Part shown: one piece after another, positions 8,376-15,593 of the stretch
Layout of the letters: each line of letters opens with the position of its first letter
Numbering within the stretch: position 1 is the first letter of the stretch
Source of the DNA: Chitinophagales bacterium
GTDB lineage: Bacteria > Bacteroidota > Bacteroidia > Chitinophagales > Saprospiraceae
DNA length: 64,000 nucleotides
Direction of reading: 5' to 3'
NCBI GenBank assembly: GCA_017303475.1
Contig: JAFLBO010000006.1
Coordinates: forward strand, 1 to 64,000
Program-made: the position numbers and the translations under genes
The notes under the pieces: generated by a model
What the model saw: only the letters and a program-made list of their open reading frames with translations
What the model was told of the DNA's origin: nothing
Databases searched by the model: none

Positions 8376-11300
8376 CTAATGTTGTATCACCACCCGTTGC
8401 GCCCAGCGTTGATCCGCGCGTTCCACCAGCAGGTAATACACGCCCGCAGGCAGCTCAGCCACAGGTAGGTTAAACACCGTTTCCCTTCCGGATTGTCGCT
8501 GAACCGTTTGGCCGTTCACATTGCACAAACGAAGCGCTGTCCATTCAGGCACAGCGCGTTCCAGTTGTATCCTGATCATTTCCGAAGCCGGCACAGGAAA
8601 AATGCTGAGCGTTTGAGCATCTTCAGGCTCCTGGGTGGCAACAGAAGATAGGGTAATGGTTAAGACCGAGGAACATCCATTACCCGTACTTACGGTTACC
8701 GAATATTGCCCGTTGGAAAGCCCGGAAATATCTTCCGTTGTGCTGCCATTACTCCACTGGAACGTTACCGGAGGGGTGCCATTCAATACCAGCAGATCAA
8801 TATACGCATCCATGGCGCCCGGACTGGTTTCCTCATCGGCCAGGGCCAGCACGGATAGGGGTGGGGAAAGCAACAAAGAAGCGCTGGTTGAACAGTTGGT
8901 AAGATCGGTTACGGTTACTGTAATGGTGCCGGAAAACCCTACAGGAATGAGTTCTTCCTGATTGGTACCGCCGGTAGACCAGGCATAAAGATAAGGTCCT
9001 GTGCCTCCCGTTACCTCCGCCACAATGGTTTTAGGGTCGTTGGTACAAGGGTTTCCCTGTATGGAAAACAGCACAGAAAGTACGGTATTGTTTTCCAGAA
9101 TAGTCACACAACTCGATTTGGTACAGGTGTTTCCAGCTGTTACGGTTATGCAATAGGTGCCTGGTTCGGTGATGGTTACCGAAGCGGAGCTGGAGAATGG
9201 CGGCTCGCCTGCGCGCGCCCAGGAAAAGGACTGTACATCACTACTGGTTAGCGCATTGAGCGTTAATGAAGGCGCATTGCAGCCCAGTACAAACCCGTTA
9301 TCGCTTATTATGCTGAGAGTCGGAACATCCAAATCCACCACCAGGTCTATTGTATAATTTTCAGAGCAGCCATTGGCGTTGCTTAAAACCGTGAAAACAT
9401 CCATTACGCCCGTCATATTGACCTGCTGGTTCGGGAAAACCTCCACGCTGTTGAAAAAATATTGGATGTTGGGCGGGGCGTCAGGTACCGTAAATGAAGG
9501 CGTGAGCATGGTACAGTTCACAACCACCTCGGAGGGTATATTGGGGGTGGGCAAAAGGGTATCCAGGTAAACCGTGGCATAGGCGGCAGTAGTGCAGCCG
9601 TTGGGGGCGGTTACCACCACTGTGTACACGCCGGGCTGGGTGGCTGTAAACCCAGGGTGCAAACTGCCGTCAGGGTTGTACCACTGCACCGAGCTGTTGG
9701 CTGGCGAGAAATTGGTGCCCAGGGTTAAAGATGGGTTGCTGCAAGTAAGACTGCCGCCGAGTGCAATGGCAGTAGGACCATTACCAGGTTCAAAAATAAC
9801 CCATTTGGGCGCTCCGGTAGCTGTTTGGTAAAATGCGCCGCCGCCGGGTGTTACCTCCAGTTTTACGGCTCTAACGGAATAAAAAAGGGTGTCGGCCACC
9901 GGATTCAGGTCTTCAAAAGAGGTTTGAAAAAGCAAATCAGGCGTCAGTCGGGTGTAAGGACCGTCCTGACTGAATGCCCGGTACACCAAATAGGCGTTTA
10001 CTTCCGGATCGGTGGAGGCATCCCAGTGCAGACTTACACGGTTGCAATTGGATTGCACGCTGAGATTCCGGGCAGGCGGTACCACGCGCGCCCGCAGGGT
10101 GGGGTCGCCCAACAGCGACACATGTATGCCACTTTCTGCTGAAAAATGGCCGTAAGCATCGTTGTATTGGGCATTTTGTGTTTCTACCAGGCAATGTCCA
10201 ATGGTTTCTCCGGAGGCCAGGCCTTGTTTCATCCAATGCGGTTTGCCACCCCAGTTGACGGCCAATACACCGCCTTTGGAGGCCAGTAAAGCCGGCAACA
10301 GGGGATCCGTTTCGTAATCCCAATCGCCAAAATAGTTGCCATGCAGGGCCGCAAAAATGGACTGAATAGAGTCGGTGGCATAATTACTGGACGAACCAAT
10401 ATCTCCTGCACTGGTGTAACTGCTGTTGATGGCTGCGCCAAAACGGATTAAATGCCGGTCATTACTGCGGAAATTGCCGGCACTCACACCAAATTCGCCC
10501 ACCACAGGGTATGCATTTCGATAGCCATCGGCAGCATAGGCTGCCCCGCCGGCCCAACCTTCCCGATCATCAATAAGCGCTGTTTTGGGTGTTTGATAAA
10601 AACCGTTTCTCCATTGACGGTTTTTAAAAAAATACTGGCGCAATAATTCAACCGGTGAGGCGCCAAATGTGGCCACACTCAAGTTGCTGAAATCTATGCG
10701 GCCAACCGGCAATTCTATGGCAGAAGGCAGGGTATTTTGGTCAAATTTGCCATCTCCCGGAACATTTCGGTTGGCCAGTCGGGCTGTGTTGGGAATATTC
10801 ACGGAATTGTCGGTCCAAATACCGTCTATATCCCCATAATAAGCGTCGCAGGGCCATGCGCCCACGTGATCAGATTGTCCGTCCCAGGCTGTGCTGCCGG
10901 AATAAGGCACCGGCACCGGCCCGATCAGCATAATGGCCCTTACGCCGCCGGGGTCTGCATTATAGGCGTTAACTATTTGATTTTTAACCCATTGTACAGT
11001 AGTAAACGGGCCGGTTTTAAACGGTACAATTGCCCATCCTTCCCCACGCAGGTCGTTTTTATAAGTCACCAGATCGGCGCCCAGCAGATCGGCGGTAGTA
11101 GAATCTATAAATACCAGCAGCTTACCGCCAGCATCAGTTACCGGTGTAAAAAAATTGGCAAAACCATATCCATAGGCTGTTTGACTGCCGGTTTTTCGCT
11201 CCAAAGCGTATTCGTAGGTTTTCGAGGCATCCAGGCCATTATCGAAATAACCATTGAGCAGGGTTTGGGGAGCGTTCACCAGTTCAACCCAGGTATTGCT

Positions 11301-11492
11301 CGCTTCCCCTTTTATCCTTCTGCGCAAAAGAATATCCGAGTTTTGAGGATTGGGCCAGCTCAAAAAAGTGGCGGGAGGATTCAGTGCGGCATTGATTTGC
11401 AGTGGAACCGCAATTTCCTGCGGATTTTGTGCCAACACAAAAAGGGTGTGCCCCAGCAGGCACAGGAGTGTAAGTAATCGGAGCATGGGCAA
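8376..11492 (-). CDS. Large T9SS-exported protein with possible C25-like domain, FN3 and Ig-like repeats
   Basis: 1038 aa with a signal peptide (LTLLCLLGHTLFVLA). Residues about 110-470 include 'AIMLIGPVPVPYSG', 'IELPVGRIDF', 'AALHGNYFGDW' (His near 383) and 'LLGDPTLR'. This order resembles the catalytic part of gingipain-type C25 peptidases. The spot where C25 enzymes have a Cys reads VLAVNWGG, so a catalytic cysteine is not apparent. An FN3-like domain follows (about 475-560), then Cys-containing Ig/SprB-like units and a T9SS sorting domain (from about 965, 'LSIFPVPASEMIRIQLE', ending RVVIQH). It is likely a surface or released protein; peptidase activity is doubtful. Its start codon is followed upstream by a TGAGTGCC micro-repeat array. 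Confidence 0.75.
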   Translation of the reverse strand: MPMLRLLTLLCLLGHTLFVLAQNPQEIAVPLQINAALNPPATFLSWPNPQNSDILLRRRIKGEASNTWVELVNAPQTLLNGYFDNGLDASKTYEYALERKTGSQTAYGYGFANFFTPVTDAGGKLLVFIDSTTADLLGADLVTYKNDLRGEGWAIVPFKTGPFTTVQWVKNQIVNAYNADPGGVRAIMLIGPVPVPYSGSTAWDGQSDHVGAWPCDAYYGDIDGIWTDNSVNIPNTARLANRNVPGDGKFDQNTLPSAIELPVGRIDFSNLSVATFGASPVELLRQYFFKNRQWRNGFYQTPKTALIDDREGWAGGAAYAADGYRNAYPVVGEFGVSAGNFRSNDRHLIRFGAAINSSYTSAGDIGSSSNYATDSIQSIFAALHGNYFGDWDYETDPLLPALLASKGGVLAVNWGGKPHWMKQGLASGETIGHCLVETQNAQYNDAYGHFSAESGIHVSLLGDPTLRARVVPPARNLSVQSNCNRVSLHWDASTDPEVNAYLVYRAFSQDGPYTRLTPDLLFQTSFEDLNPVADTLFYSVRAVKLEVTPGGGAFYQTATGAPKWVIFEPGNGPTAIALGGSLTCSNPSLTLGTNFSPANSSVQWYNPDGSLHPGFTATQPGVYTVVVTAPNGCTTAAYATVYLDTLLPTPNIPSEVVVNCTMLTPSFTVPDAPPNIQYFFNSVEVFPNQQVNMTGVMDVFTVLSNANGCSENYTIDLVVDLDVPTLSIISDNGFVLGCNAPSLTLNALTSSDVQSFSWARAGEPPFSSSASVTITEPGTYCITVTAGNTCTKSSCVTILENNTVLSVLFSIQGNPCTNDPKTIVAEVTGGTGPYLYAWSTGGTNQEELIPVGFSGTITVTVTDLTNCSTSASLLLSPPLSVLALADEETSPGAMDAYIDLLVLNGTPPVTFQWSNGSTTEDISGLSNGQYSVTVSTGNGCSSVLTITLSSVATQEPEDAQTLSIFPVPASEMIRIQLERAVPEWTALRLCNVNGQTVQRQSGRETVFNLPVAELPAGVYYLLVERADQRWAQRVVIQH

Positions 11493-11497
11493 AAAAA

Positions 11498-11690
11498 GTT
11501 TTTGAGTGCCTGAGTTTTTGAGTGCCTGAGTTTTTGAGTTTTTGAGTGCCTGAGTGGGATGGGAAATTACGGCGAAGTTCTCAAACTCCGCTAAAATAAT
11601 TTAACTGCCTTGCATAGATCAAACACAATACCCGGCGCATGCTAACTCAAACACTCAAACACTCAAACACTCAAACACTCAAACACTTAA
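11498..11690. repeat. Micro-repeat arms between divergent genes
   Basis: Left array 11498-11558 consists of GAGTGCCTGAGTTTTT words. Right array 11644-11690 consists of CACTCAAA words in the opposite orientation. The roughly 85-bp unique centre should hold the promoter of the minus-strand gene. The arms are imperfectly complementary. Confidence 0.85.
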
Positions 11691-11695
11691 AACGC

Positions 11696-11703
11696 TATAT
11701 TTG
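11696..11703 (+). promoter_or_regulatory. Candidate -7 box for the subtilisin-like gene
   Basis: TATATTTG matches TAnnTTTG, directly after the CACTCAAA array and 33 bases before the start codon at 11736. The -33 region falls in repeat DNA and has no TTG. Confidence 0.5.
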
Positions 11704-11735
11704 CCCAATGTAATTTTTTAAACCGCTTTCTTTTC

Positions 11736-13241
11736 ATGAAAAAGTTTACGCATTTAGCTCTTTTAGCCTTGTTTTTGTTGGCAAATGGTTGCCAGAAACA
11801 AGAGCAGACTTCACAATCTTTCAGCAAAACTGATCCTACGGAACTGGACTTGCTGATTCGCAACAAAATGGAATTGTACGGCGAATTTCGCTGGGAATGG
11901 GCCTCTGAAGCTCATGTCTGGGCGGCGCTGAGCAATTCAGATTATGTACTCTCGGTAGGCTACCAGCCGGAAGGCGAACAAAATGTAGCAGATCGCTTGC
12001 ACCTGCTTAACATACAGTCTGCCGAGTGGCAACAGGCGCGGAACGAAGTGCTGCGTTTGGTGCTGGAAAACGAAATCCGCCTCAACCCGGAACTCACGGA
12101 AAAAAATCTGCTGGCTTTTAAAGAAAATGCCAAACTGCCGGTCTTTTGTGTGTACGTAAAAAATCCGGCTACCATCAGCGCTTTACGTGCTTCAAAGCTG
12201 GTAAGGTATGCAGAACCTATTGGTTATGAGCCATATATGGCAGCTCACGCCGGCGAACGTTCCGGCTCTGGCTGCGACAGCAATGGTCCGGAACCAGGGC
12301 TGCAGCCTGGCGTTCATTACACCAATATTGCGCCTGATTGTAAACGTTCCTGGAATTATACCAACCACAAAATTCCGGAAGCATGGGAAAACAGCACCGG
12401 CGCCGGATGTAAGGTTACCATCATTGACACGGGCGCCAACGACGATCAGGACAACCTGGATGCGGCCTTCAATCAGGGGGATTCTCAGGGTCGCAATATC
12501 GAAAAATTTGTAACGCTTCCATCCGACGGTCCGCCTGAAACACCGCATGATCAGTGCGGGCACGGCACGTCTATGTTGGGCGCCTGCGCAGCACCACGTG
12601 GCGAAGACGGCGCAGCAGTTGGCGTGGCTTACAACTGCGATCTGGTAAGCATCCGCGCTGCCGCCGACGTGTACCTTAACGAAAGCAGGGAAGTGGTGGG
12701 CGTATCCGATGCATTTGTGCAGGCTGGCGATTCAGACACCAGGATCATCAGCATGAGTATGGGCAGGATCACTACCTCCAACCAGATCAAGGATGCCATC
12801 AAATATGCCCACAATCAGGAAAAACTCATTTTTGCAGCAGCTGGCACCTCGTTTTGGTGGACCAGTTGGTTCTGGGGCGTAATTTTTCCGGCAAGTTTGA
12901 ATGAGTGCTCCGCCGTAACAGGTATGAAAACCAACCTGACTGCGGCCTGCGGCGATTGCCACAAAGGAGGCAAAGTGGATTTCGTGGTTGTGATGGAACG
13001 CACCGCAGATGGGAAAAATCCGCTTTCACTGGCCGATTCCGGCGATGATCCAAGTATGGTAGGCGGTTCTTCTGTAGCCACGGCCACCACAGCAGGTATT
13101 GCAGCACTCGTTTGGGCGAAAAATCCTGGGTTCAGCAGAGCACAGGTGTTCGATAAGCTCAAGCAAAACGGCAACTACTGGCCAAACCGCCACGCCAATT
13201 TCGGGTGGGGCCGCATCAATGCCCAAACAGCGACACAGTGA
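11736..13241 (+). CDS. Subtilisin-like (S8) serine protease, lipoprotein
   Basis: 501 aa. The N-terminus (ALFLLANGC) has a lipobox with Cys19, so the protein is likely lipid-anchored. A pro-region (about 30-205) precedes the S8 domain. The triad is visible as D231 (VTIIDTGAND), H276 (QCGHGTS) and S446 (GGSSVATA). The serine motif is GSSVATA instead of the usual GTSMA(T/S)P, a mild departure. The protein has several Cys pairs. The role would be extracytoplasmic proteolysis; the substrate is unknown. The gene is flanked by repeat arrays on both sides, and its stop TGA overlaps the first word of the downstream array. Confidence 0.9.
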   Translation: MKKFTHLALLALFLLANGCQKQEQTSQSFSKTDPTELDLLIRNKMELYGEFRWEWASEAHVWAALSNSDYVLSVGYQPEGEQNVADRLHLLNIQSAEWQQARNEVLRLVLENEIRLNPELTEKNLLAFKENAKLPVFCVYVKNPATISALRASKLVRYAEPIGYEPYMAAHAGERSGSGCDSNGPEPGLQPGVHYTNIAPDCKRSWNYTNHKIPEAWENSTGAGCKVTIIDTGANDDQDNLDAAFNQGDSQGRNIEKFVTLPSDGPPETPHDQCGHGTSMLGACAAPRGEDGAAVGVAYNCDLVSIRAAADVYLNESREVVGVSDAFVQAGDSDTRIISMSMGRITTSNQIKDAIKYAHNQEKLIFAAAGTSFWWTSWFWGVIFPASLNECSAVTGMKTNLTAACGDCHKGGKVDFVVVMERTADGKNPLSLADSGDDPSMVGGSSVATATTAGIAALVWAKNPGFSRAQVFDKLKQNGNYWPNRHANFGWGRINAQTATQ

Positions 13242-13436
13242 GTGTTTGAGTTGCTGAGTGTTTGAGTTGGACACCACTAAGGCACTAAGGGCACTAAGGA
13301 GGCTTTGGCTAAATTAAATATTAAATTAGGACACCACTTATTCCCCTTAGTGCCCTTAGTGCCTTAGTGGTGTCCAACTCAAACACTCACCAACTCAAAC
13401 ACTCAAACACTCAAACACTCACCAACTCAAACACTT
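13239..13436. repeat. Nested mirrored micro-repeat element between the protease gene and ruvX
   Basis: Outer arms are GAGTGTTTGAGTTG words (13239-13269) and CAACTCAAACACTCAC words (13374-13436). Inner arms are GGACACCACTAAGGCACTAAGGG (13269-13300) and its reverse complement (13334-13374). The loop is A/T rich, about 30 nt. Two different words are thus nested inside one palindrome. Confidence 0.9.
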
Positions 13437-13441
13437 CTTCC

Positions 13442-13449
13442 TATCTTTG
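13442..13449 (+). promoter_or_regulatory. Candidate -7 box for ruvX-def
   Basis: TATCTTTG matches TAnnTTTG, only 12 bases before the ATG at 13462, so the leader would be very short. No clear -33 TTG. Confidence 0.5.
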
Positions 13450-13461
13450 CGCTTCGCAACT

Positions 13462-13887
13462 ATGGGACGCATTCTGGCTATTGATTTTGGATTAAAACGA
13501 ACAGGGATTGCCGTAACGGATCCCCTTAAGATCATTGCCAGTGCGCTGACTACGGTGCCCACTGCAGAGGTACTGGATTTTTTAAAAAATTATTGCAGCA
13601 CTGAGGAGGTAGAGTGTTTTGTACTCGGCTTGCCGCTGTACCCCGACGGGAATCCGGCGCAAATTGCCCCACAGGCAGATGCTTTTGCGGTACGCTTGCA
13701 AAAACAATTTCCCGAAAAATCTATTATCAGACAAGACGAACGCAATACTTCCAACCTGGCCAAGCAAATCATTCTGCAAAGCGGTGTAAAAAAACAAAAA
13801 CGCCGCGATAAAGCCATGGTAGATAAAATTGCTGCCGCCCTGATTCTCGAACAATACATGGAAGATAATTACTGGTCTCCCATTTAA
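13462..13887 (+). CDS. ruvX: Putative pre-16S rRNA nuclease / Holliday junction resolvase YqgF family
   Basis: 141 aa, the family's usual length, with an RNase H-like fold. The first catalytic Asp is in LAIDFGLKRTGIAV, a 'LGLPLYPDG' strand follows, then 'DERNTS' and the C-terminal 'DKAMVDKIAAALILEQYM' with the last acidic residue. Homologues process the 5' end of 16S rRNA; the older resolvase name is by structural analogy. I chose ATG 13462 (MGRILAIDFG); five further upstream residues would overlap the promoter. The peptide deformylase gene follows 24 bp downstream and is probably cotranscribed, a combination common in Bacteroidota. Confidence 0.92.
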   Translation: MGRILAIDFGLKRTGIAVTDPLKIIASALTTVPTAEVLDFLKNYCSTEEVECFVLGLPLYPDGNPAQIAPQADAFAVRLQKQFPEKSIIRQDERNTSNLAKQIILQSGVKKQKRRDKAMVDKIAAALILEQYMEDNYWSPI

Positions 13888-13911
13888 CCCCAATCACCAC
13901 ACTCACTCCAC

Positions 13912-14484
13912 ATGCTTTTGCCGATCTACGCCTACGGGCAACCCGTTTTGAAGAAAATAGCCGCTCCTGTTGGTCCTGATTATCCTGATTTACAGGCACT
14001 TATAGCCAGTATGTGGGACACCATGTATCATGCCGACGGGGTGGGTATTGCAGCGCCACAGGTAGGGTATTCTATTCGTTTGTTTGTGATTGATACCGAA
14101 CAGCTGGATCGGAAAGACAAGGAACTTGAACCTACGGATATGCCGATGAAACAGGTGTTTATCAATGCTCAAATTCTGGGCTTCAGCGAGGAGCCATTTA
14201 CCTATGAAGAAGGCTGCCTCAGCATTCCTGATATCCGCGGCGATGTAGAACGTCCGGAAGGCATCCGGATCCGCTGGCAGGATGAAAATTTTCAGGAACA
14301 CGAGGCCGATTTTACAGGCATCAACGCGCGGGTTATTCAGCATGAATACGACCATATTGAGGGTGTTTTATTTACAGAACGACTCAAACCGCTCAAGAAG
14401 CGGCTCATTCAGCGGAGGCTGGATGCCATCAAGGTTGGTCGGATCAAAACCGACTATAAAATGCGGTTCTACACCGCCCGCTGA
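13912..14484 (+). CDS. def: Peptide deformylase
   Basis: 190 aa with all three metal-site motifs: GIAAPQ (45-50), EGCLS (100-104, metal-binding Cys) and HEYDH (144-148, two metal-binding His and the catalytic Glu). It removes the formyl group from the N-terminal methionine of new proteins, in the cytoplasm, an essential step in bacteria. The start MLLPIYAYGQPVL places the family's usual N-terminus correctly. It lies 24 bp after ruvX and probably shares its promoter. Confidence 0.96.
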   Translation: MLLPIYAYGQPVLKKIAAPVGPDYPDLQALIASMWDTMYHADGVGIAAPQVGYSIRLFVIDTEQLDRKDKELEPTDMPMKQVFINAQILGFSEEPFTYEEGCLSIPDIRGDVERPEGIRIRWQDENFQEHEADFTGINARVIQHEYDHIEGVLFTERLKPLKKRLIQRRLDAIKVGRIKTDYKMRFYTAR

Positions 14485-14569
14485 GGCTGGAAAGGGCTGG
14501 AAGAGTTTATAACTTTTTGTTATGGTATAAAAGTTGCAGTTGGAGCAGGCAAATAATCTTTCCGTACCT

Positions 14570-15232
14570 ATGCTCCGCCATCTTGACATACTTGTAGCAG
14601 ATCATCACCCCATTTTTGCAGAGGGAATCCGGTCCCTGTTGTCTAATTCCAAAGAGGGAGAATTTTCCTTTCACATCAAAGGAGTAGCCGTCAATGGCTC
14701 TCAGGTGGAAGAATACCTGGATAATTCCCAACCTGATTTGTTTTTGCTAGATCCGGACCTTCCCGATGCGGAAGGCCTCAAAATAGTGGCGTCCGTGAAA
14801 CAGTCGGGTCCCAAAACCCGGGTGCTGATTTTGAACGGCTCCGTTGATCCGCTGCAAATCCAGGCGGCCTTCCGTGCCGGCGCCGATGGTTACATGCTCA
14901 AATCAGGCACCCACGAAGAATTGCTGAAAGCCGTTGGGGAACTGGCCGAAGGCAGAACTTATGTGGGCCGCGGTTTAATGCCTTTTGCGACCCAGCAGGA
15001 AGCCGATGGCCTTTCTCCCGAAATTCGTTTTGCCCGCCAGTACCAACTCACCAAGCGGGAAATAGAAATCCTGAAACTCATCGGGCAGGCGCTGACCAAC
15101 AAAGAAATAGCCGAGCGGATTTTCATAAGCGACCAAACTGCCAGCGTTCACCGGAAAAACATCATGCGCAAACTCGGTGTGAACAGCACAGGCGCCCTGA
15201 TTAAACTGGCCTTTGAAAACCATTTGGTGTAG
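14570..15232 (+). CDS. LuxR/NarL-family response regulator
   Basis: 220 aa. The N-terminal receiver domain (about 1-125) begins LRHLDILVADHHPIF. The likely phospho-acceptor Asp is in DLFLLDPDLPDAEGL, the Thr/Ser position in VLILNGS and the conserved Lys in GYMLKSGTHEELLKAV. A linker leads to a C-terminal LuxR helix-turn-helix (about 155-218: 'LTKREIEILKLIGQALTNKEIAERIFIS'). It should be a transcription factor switched by a histidine kinase that is not in this window. I start at ATG 14570; an upstream TTG (14534) would add an atypical extension. The target genes are unknown. The large secreted protein downstream has its own promoters. Confidence 0.92.
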   Translation: MLRHLDILVADHHPIFAEGIRSLLSNSKEGEFSFHIKGVAVNGSQVEEYLDNSQPDLFLLDPDLPDAEGLKIVASVKQSGPKTRVLILNGSVDPLQIQAAFRAGADGYMLKSGTHEELLKAVGELAEGRTYVGRGLMPFATQQEADGLSPEIRFARQYQLTKREIEILKLIGQALTNKEIAERIFISDQTASVHRKNIMRKLGVNSTGALIKLAFENHLV

Positions 15233-15300
15233 TCCCGGCATAACAAAATGTCGGAATCGGGTCAAATGCTCAGATTCCTAAACATTATTTCTTTTGCCAT

Positions 15301-15332
15301 TTGACATTTTAGGCGTATTTAGCGTACATTTG
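15301..15332 (+). promoter_or_regulatory. Strong Bacteroidota promoter upstream of the 1474-aa gene
   Basis: TTG (15301-15303), 21-nt spacer, TACATTTG (15325-15332). This is one of the best matches in the window to TTG-N19-21-TAnnTTTG. Transcription would start near 15337. Confidence 0.65.
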
Positions 15333-15399
15333 CCCTGCTTCCTCCTGAGATTCTACGCTTTCCAGCGTATTTTACATTCTCTTAACCTTCTTACTGCCC

Positions 15400-15428
15400 A
15401 AAACGATGTACGTTAGGCATCGTTTTTG
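15400..15428 (+). terminator. Terminator-like hairpin in the long leader
   Basis: AAAACGATG (15400-15408) and CATCGTTTT (15418-15426) form a 9-bp stem with a 9-nt loop, followed by T residues. It lies about 63 bases after the predicted start of transcription, so it could end a short RNA or act as an attenuator. Confidence 0.5.
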
Positions 15429-15486
15429 CTATTTCTTAAACATTGATCTGTTTTTGAAAATCCTTCACAACAAATCATGACTTTTT

Positions 15487-15494
15487 TATCTTTG
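15487..15494 (+). promoter_or_regulatory. Second candidate -7 box, proximal to the 1474-aa gene
   Basis: TATCTTTG, 100 bases before ATG 15594 and after the leader hairpin, so it could drive the gene independently of the upstream promoter. No good -33 TTG. Confidence 0.45.
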
Positions 15495-15593
15495 TGCGTT
15501 TAAAGCATGCTGTGGGAAAGTCTTGATTCTGAGAACACATCTCTAGAAACAAGCACATTCAATCGATTACATTTTTTTCTAATCAGTTAACTC

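Noticed and set aside
8376..11492. A true gingipain
   Set aside because: The catalytic cysteine position is not Cys, so I only note a resemblance.
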